Below, piece after piece: positions 59,728-64,000 of a DNA stretch of 64,000 bases. Numbering within the stretch: the stretch's first letter is position 1; the number at the start of each line of letters is the position of its first letter. Under the pieces are notes generated by a model. That model made no database searches, was not told the DNA's origin, and saw only the letters and a program-made list of their open reading frames with translations. The position numbers were made by a program, and so were the translations under genes. This DNA comes from Achromobacter deleyi (lineage in GTDB: Bacteria > Pseudomonadota > Gammaproteobacteria > Burkholderiales > Burkholderiaceae_B), in assembly GCF_016127315.1 (NCBI RefSeq), contig NZ_CP065997.1, forward strand, positions 6,882,001 through 6,946,000, read 5' to 3'.

Positions 59728-60705
59728 ATGATCAAGGTGAGCCGCGAAGACTTCACCTGCGCCGCGGCGACCAACGCCTCGGCCTACCGGCGCGTCACCA
59801 TCCCGGTGCTGAAGATCGAGGCCGGCCCCGGGCCGGCCGTGGCGCTGATGGCCGGCGTGCATGGCGACGAATGGGAAGGCCAGGCGGCCATCCTGCAGCT
59901 CTGGCAACTGCTGCCGGGCGTCCTGCAGCGCGGCACGGTCTACCTGCTGCCCGCCGCCAACGCCGAGGCCTCGCTGGCCGGCACCCGCCTGTCGCCTTCC
60001 GACGGCGGCAACCTGAACCGCGCCTTCCTCGGCGCGCCGGCGCGCGGCTATACCGAGAGCGTGGCCGCCGCCCTGGAGGCCCGGCTGCTGCCGCGCATCC
60101 AGGCGCTGGTGGACGTCCACAGCGGCGGCGCGTCGCTGCGCTACCTGCCGTCCTCGGTCATCACCCGCTACGGCGACGACGCCTATGATGCACGGCTGCC
60201 GGCCCTGGCCCGCGCCTTCGGCATGCCGCATTGCGTGTTCTTCCGCGGCGGCGAATCCGGCTCGATGCCGGCCGCCGCCAGCCGCCTGGGCGTGCTGCGC
60301 CTGAGCGCGGAAATCGGCGGCGGCGGCGAAACCTCCCGCGCGCTGGTGGAACGCTGCCGCGACGGCCTGCTCGGCTGCCTGGCGGAGCTGGGCCTGCTGG
60401 CCGCCGCCGCGCCGCGCCAACCGGCCCCGTCGCTGCACGACCTGGACGCGCCTGCCGCCACCCTGCGCGGCCGCGAGCCCGGCGTGTTCATTCCCGCCGT
60501 CGACCTCGGCCAGACCGTGACCGCCGGCCAGACCATCGGCCAGCTCATCGAACCCGCTCGCCCCGACCTGCCTGCGCGCGCCCTCGCCAGCCCGCAGGCC
60601 GGCACCGTCGTCTGCCTGCGCGCCATCGCCCGCAGCGACGACGGCGACTGCCTGCTGCAGGTCGCGCCCGCCCTTCCCCTGGACTCCCTTGCCTCGTTGT
60701 ACTGA
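59728..60705 (+). CDS. Aspartoacylase/succinylglutamate desuccinylase-family deacylase
   Basis: A 325 aa zinc hydrolase of the AspA/AstE (M14-like) family. The zinc motif GVHGDEWEGQAA (near residue 43) and the later ligand histidine in DVHSGGAS are present, and SDGGNLNRAFLG resembles the DoeB-type N-acetyl-diaminobutyrate deacetylases. It probably releases an acyl group from an acylated amino acid. It is followed after 3 bp by a PLP enzyme gene. The ATG follows GGAAGG at 7 bp. Confidence 0.85.
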   Translation: MIKVSREDFTCAAATNASAYRRVTIPVLKIEAGPGPAVALMAGVHGDEWEGQAAILQLWQLLPGVLQRGTVYLLPAANAEASLAGTRLSPSDGGNLNRAFLGAPARGYTESVAAALEARLLPRIQALVDVHSGGASLRYLPSSVITRYGDDAYDARLPALARAFGMPHCVFFRGGESGSMPAAASRLGVLRLSAEIGGGGETSRALVERCRDGLLGCLAELGLLAAAAPRQPAPSLHDLDAPAATLRGREPGVFIPAVDLGQTVTAGQTIGQLIEPARPDLPARALASPQAGTVVCLRAIARSDDGDCLLQVAPALPLDSLASLY

Positions 60706-60708
60706 CCC

Positions 60709-61806
60709 ATGCAGATGAACCCCCGCTTGTCCGGCCTGCGCTGCATCCGCTGCGACAGCCGCCTGCCGCCCGCCGACTACCCGGAAGGCTGCCCGCACTG
60801 CCTGGAGGCCGGCCATCCCGCGACGCTGGAATGCCAGTACGACGCGATGCCCGGCGACGCGATCGACCTGCCCGTGCTCGACGCCGTCACGCTCGGCGAA
60901 GGCGCCACGCCCTGCCTGGACGCGCCCGCGCTGGCGCAGGCCGAGGGCGTGGGCCGGCTCTGGCTCAAATGCGAAAGCGCCAACCCCACCGGCAGCCACA
61001 AGGACCGCATGGCCGCGCAACTGGTGTCGCGCGCCCGGCTGACCGGCGCCACGCGCGTGGCCGCGGCCTCCAGCGGCAACGCCGGCGTCTCGCTGGCGGC
61101 CTATTGCGCCGCCGCCGGCCTGCAGGCCGACATCGCCATCACCCGCAACTGTCCGCCGTTGCAGCGCGACGCCATGCAACGCTTCGGCGCCCGCCTGACC
61201 GCGTTCGACGACAGCCTGGGCCGCTGGCCTCATGTCGCCGACCTGTGCCGCAACCAGGGCGCCTTCGCCGGCACCAACTACCTCAATCCGCCGGTCGGCA
61301 CGCATGCCTACGGCGTCGAAGGCTACAAGCCGATCGCGCGGGAATTGTTCGACCACTGCGGCCTGCCCACCGATATCGTCGTGCCGACCGCGCGCGGCGA
61401 CCTGCTGTGGGGCATCCTGCTGGGCTGGCAGCAACTGCTGCGCGCCGGTCGCATCCCGCGCCTGCCACGGCTGCATGCGGTCGAGCCGTACGCCCGCCTG
61501 TCGCGGGCGCGCGCCGCGGGCGATGCGCGCGGCCTGTGGGAAGGCGCCACCGACCAATACTCGATCGCCGGCGGCACGGTCACGCTGCAATCGCTGGAGG
61601 CGCTGGCGCGCTCGGGCGGCTCGCCGGTCGAGGTCACCGATGCCGCCGCCGCCCAGGCGCAACAGCGCCTGGAACGCCTCGGGCTGGCCACGGAGCTGTC
61701 ATCGGCCGCCGCGCTGGCGGCGGTCACGCGGCTGCGCCGGGCGGGCCAGCTGGATGCGGAATCATCGGTGGTGCTGATCCTGACGGCGGACGGCCGCCGC
61801 GGTTAA
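60709..61806 (+). CDS. Threonine-synthase-like PLP fold-II enzyme
   Basis: A 365 aa enzyme. The N-terminus holds a zinc-ribbon-like pair CIRC...CPHC. The PLP lysine is in PTGSHKDRMA (near residue 101), and SSGNAGVSLAAYCA binds the PLP phosphate. The closest known groups are threonine synthases and related lyases. It begins 3 bp after the deacylase stop, hinting that it acts on the product of that enzyme. The enzymatic reaction is not settled by sequence. Confidence 0.8.
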   Translation: MQMNPRLSGLRCIRCDSRLPPADYPEGCPHCLEAGHPATLECQYDAMPGDAIDLPVLDAVTLGEGATPCLDAPALAQAEGVGRLWLKCESANPTGSHKDRMAAQLVSRARLTGATRVAAASSGNAGVSLAAYCAAAGLQADIAITRNCPPLQRDAMQRFGARLTAFDDSLGRWPHVADLCRNQGAFAGTNYLNPPVGTHAYGVEGYKPIARELFDHCGLPTDIVVPTARGDLLWGILLGWQQLLRAGRIPRLPRLHAVEPYARLSRARAAGDARGLWEGATDQYSIAGGTVTLQSLEALARSGGSPVEVTDAAAAQAQQRLERLGLATELSSAAALAAVTRLRRAGQLDAESSVVLILTADGRRG

Positions 61807-61876
61807 CGCCTGCTCGCACGGAAAGGAACCCGGCCCAGGGCGAGAGCAAAGACAACGACTGCCCGAGGCGCGCCCC

Positions 61877-62794
61877 TCAGCCACGTTTGACGCCGTAGCG
61901 TTCCACCAATGGCGCCAACGCGGCGCGCAGGCAGGTCGCCCAGTACTTGCCGGCCTCCGACAGCGGCCGGCTGCCATGCAGGATCATGTGGCATTCGAAA
62001 TGCACCGGCGCCGCCAGCGGCCGGTGGCACAACCCGGCGGCTTCCAGCCCCACCGCGGTGGCGGGGTTGGCGATGCCGACGCCATGGCCCGCCAGCGCCA
62101 GCTGGCACACCGTGCTCGAATACGGCGTCTCGATCGCGACGCGCAGGCTGAGGCCGGCCTGCAGCACCAGTGCGTCAAGCCGCTGGCGCGAGGCGTCCTC
62201 GGCGTTCAGGGCGATCACGTCCACTTCGGCCAGTTGCGCCAAGCCGACCTGCTCCAGGCGCGCCAGCGGATGGCCCTCGGGAAATACCGTCACGGCTCGC
62301 AGGCTGGCCAGGCGATGGCCGCGCAGGCCCTCCAGTTCCGACTCGTCGGCCACGGCGGCCAGATCGAGTTCACCCGACACCACCATGTCGCGCAGCGTGT
62401 TCGAATCCCGGATCTGCAGATACAGCGGCGTGTCCGGATAACGCTCGCGAAAGCGCGCAATGGTGTCGCTGACGACCGCCCCGCTGTAGGCGTGGATGCA
62501 GCCGATGCGCAGGCGCGGCTGGGCAGCGCCGCGGATCGCGCGGATCTTGCGGCCCAGGCTTTCCAGGCCGACGTTCAGGCGACGGATTTCCTCGTACAGC
62601 AGCGTGGCCTCGGGCGTGCGCTGCATGCGCTGGCGCACGCGTTCGAACAGCCGCAATTCGATGCTGGCCTCGAGCGCGGCCAGCGTGGCGCTGACGGTAG
62701 CCGGCGACACGTCGAGCCGCCGGGCCGCGGCGGTCACGCTTTCCGTTTCATAGACGGTACGGAAGGTCTCGACCTGTTTGAGCGTGAAGGTCAT
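61877..62794 (-). CDS. LysR family transcriptional regulator
   Basis: A 305 aa regulator. The HTH SVTAAARRLDVSPATVSATLAALE is at residues 20-42, and the effector domain starts near QPRLRIGCIHAYSGAVV. It is convergent with the TctC-deacylase-PLP genes, with 70 bp between ends. Its position suggests that it controls them, though a divergent arrangement would be more usual. It lies 19 bp downstream of recO. Confidence 0.88.
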   Translation of the reverse strand: MTFTLKQVETFRTVYETESVTAAARRLDVSPATVSATLAALEASIELRLFERVRQRMQRTPEATLLYEEIRRLNVGLESLGRKIRAIRGAAQPRLRIGCIHAYSGAVVSDTIARFRERYPDTPLYLQIRDSNTLRDMVVSGELDLAAVADESELEGLRGHRLASLRAVTVFPEGHPLARLEQVGLAQLAEVDVIALNAEDASRQRLDALVLQAGLSLRVAIETPYSSTVCQLALAGHGVGIANPATAVGLEAAGLCHRPLAAPVHFECHMILHGSRPLSEAGKYWATCLRAALAPLVERYGVKRG

Positions 62795-62813
62795 GGCCGG
62801 ACGCGCCGCGGCT

Positions 62814-63401
62814 TCAGATGCGCTGCAGGTCCATCAGCACCCGGCGCGTGGCCAGGGGCCGGCCCGCCAGGTTCTCGGCCAGGCGTTCGCGCAGGTCGCG
62901 GCGCAGCGCCGGCTCGATGACGGGGTCGTCGAAATCGGGTTCGGCCTCGTCCACGCCGTAACCGGTTTCGCGCAGCAGCGTCCACTCGAAGCGGCGCAAG
63001 GCGCCAGCCGCGCGCGTGCCGCCCGACAACTGCTGCAGCGCCATGTCATAGGCATCGAACAGCAGCGGATGGGCGTCTTCGCGCGGCAGCAGCCGCAGCA
63101 GCAGTTCATTCATGTACCACGCCGACATCAGCGCGGTGCCGCTCAGGGCGCGCACGCCCATGATCTCGGCGCGGGTCAGGGTCTTGACCTCGCCGTTGCC
63201 GGTCCAGGACAGCAGCAGCGGCTGGAACGCCGACAGCACCGGACGCAGCACGGAATACGGGCGCTTGGCGCCCTTGGCGACCATGGCGACACAGCCGTGG
63301 TCGCGGGAGAAAGTCTGAACGATGAGGGACGTCTCGCGCCACGCCGTGGCGTGGAGCATGTATCCCGGGCGATCCTGGACGCGAGGCGCCCGTCTACTCA
63401 T
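62814..63401 (-). CDS. recO: DNA repair protein RecO (short form)
   Basis: A 195 aa protein. The N-terminal OB-fold region RPGYMLHATAWRETSLIVQTFSR and LLPREDAHPLLFDAYDMAL in the helical part identify RecO, which loads RecA in the RecFOR pathway. E. coli RecO is 242 aa; here the zinc-loop region after the LRRFEWTLLRETGYG helix is reduced, and the protein goes straight to the GRPLATRRVLMDLQ ending. It overlaps the era stop by 8 bp, as is common. Start ATG 63401. Confidence 0.9.
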   Translation of the reverse strand: MSRRAPRVQDRPGYMLHATAWRETSLIVQTFSRDHGCVAMVAKGAKRPYSVLRPVLSAFQPLLLSWTGNGEVKTLTRAEIMGVRALSGTALMSAWYMNELLLRLLPREDAHPLLFDAYDMALQQLSGGTRAAGALRRFEWTLLRETGYGVDEAEPDFDDPVIEPALRRDLRERLAENLAGRPLATRRVLMDLQRI

Positions 63402-64000
63402 AGCCCAGGTCGCGCAGCGCACTCTCGCGGTCGGACCAGCCCTTGCGCACCTTGATGTAGATCTCCAGGTGCACCGGCTTGTCCAGCAGCTTGGCGATGT
63501 CCTGCCGCGCCTCGGAGGCGATGCGCTTCATGTGCATGCCGCCGGTGCCCAGCAGGATGGGCTTGTGGCTGTCGCGCTCCACCACGACGCAGGCGGCGAT
63601 GCGCGCGCCCTTGTCGGTCTCTTCCCATTGCTCGATCACGACCGTACAGCCGTAGGGCAGTTCATCGCCCACCAGGCGGAAGATCTTCTCGCGCACCAGC
63701 TCGGCCGCGATGAAGCGCATCGGCCGGTCGGTCAGGGTGTCTTCCTCGAACATCGGCTCGCCTTCCGGCAGGCGCGCCGCGATTTCCTGCAGCAACTGGT
63801 CGAGCTGCTGGTTCTTGGTGGCGCTGACGGGCACCACGGCGCCGAACGGATGCAGCGCCATGATCTTCGAGACGAAGGCGAACAGCTCGTCGCGGTTCTT
63901 CAGCGCGTCGATCTTGCTGACGACCAGGATAGTGCGTTCCGGCGCCGGCAGCAGCGGCAGCAGCTTGGCGTCGCCCTCCGACCACTTGCCGGCCTCGACC
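63394..64000 (-). CDS. era: GTPase Era (partial; N-terminus outside the window)
   Basis: The frame is open to the window edge, giving 202 residues. TILVVSKIDAL holds the G4 motif, here SKID instead of the usual NKxD. VPVSATKNQ is the G5 region. The C-terminal KH domain binds 16S rRNA with LLGTGGMHMKRIASEARQDIA near the centre, where the classic GxxG loop reads GTGG. Era helps 30S ribosome maturation. rnc, expected upstream, lies beyond the window. Confidence 0.93.
   Translation of the reverse strand, partial: VEAGKWSEGDAKLLPLLPAPERTILVVSKIDALKNRDELFAFVSKIMALHPFGAVVPVSATKNQQLDQLLQEIAARLPEGEPMFEEDTLTDRPMRFIAAELVREKIFRLVGDELPYGCTVVIEQWEETDKGARIAACVVVERDSHKPILLGTGGMHMKRIASEARQDIAKLLDKPVHLEIYIKVRKGWSDRESALRDLGYE

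Overview
The window reads as chromosomal DNA of a high-GC betaproteobacterium, most likely Alcaligenaceae (Bordetella or Achromobacter). The assignment rests on protein character (ETF-QO, MmsA, PrpE, Acs, a Bug/TctC periplasmic binding protein, an unaccompanied amino-acid binding protein), on very GC-rich codon use, and on gene neighbourhoods such as pyrG-DUF1330-eno-ftsB, pepA divergent from lptF with holC downstream, and era overlapping recO. No species was confirmed by alignment. I saw no rRNA, tRNA, phage, insertion sequence or CRISPR array.

Layout. 1-10.9 kb, mostly plus strand: the tail of an unidentified gene, a 160 bp inverted-repeat element, HemJ-like protein, RlmL-type rRNA methyltransferase with an internal tandem repeat, a 62 aa protein with a near-consensus promoter, RDD protein, DUF2167 protein plus M50 protease, metallophosphatase, AMP-dependent acyl-CoA ligase, gamma-carbonic anhydrase, Hsp33 and a TadE-like protein. 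10.9-14.9 kb, minus strand: ftsB, eno, DUF1330, pyrG. 15.1-16.1 kb: an unidentified membrane protein.

16.2-27.5 kb, minus strand: a nine-gene peptide import and hydrolysis cluster (RpiR regulator, isoaspartyl peptidase, Gsi/Dpp-type ABC importer, DmpA-type aminopeptidase, M55 D-aminopeptidase and M24 Xaa-Pro aminopeptidase). The M55 gene carries a palindromic repeat inserted in frame. 27.7-32.1 kb: GNAT, two CoA-transferase subunits, thioesterase and ETF-QO, fitting acyl-CoA and ketone-body oxidation. 32.1-39.1 kb: an epimerase-like protein, a degenerate P450 with a small ABM-domain protein, a GntR regulator with two DNA-binding domains, a class III aminotransferase, threonine aldolase and a DMT exporter. 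39.2-45.1 kb: acs, then a tightly overlapped prpE-glcG-MFS operon.

45.4-51.7 kb: NlpC/P60 lipoprotein, a DUF2325 protein behind a Fur-box-like site, a CysB-type regulator, mmsA, a branched-chain amino-acid binding protein and its divergent LysR regulator. 51.8-58.6 kb: lptF (no lptG beside it), pepA, holC, DUF2486-like, Bax-inhibitor-1 protein, Tat-exported aldo/keto reductase and an MFS/nucleotide-exchange-like transporter. 58.7-62.8 kb: a four-gene accessory cluster (TctC binding protein, AspA/AstE deacylase, threonine-synthase-like PLP enzyme, LysR). The window ends in recO and a partial era on the minus strand.

The most unusual items are the in-frame palindromic insertion in the M55 peptidase, the 31 bp inverted-repeat element near the left end, the P450 lacking its usual ExxR motif next to an ABM protein, the double-winged-helix GntR with two nearby inverted repeats, the Fur-box DUF2325 gene, and the deacylase/PLP-enzyme cluster.
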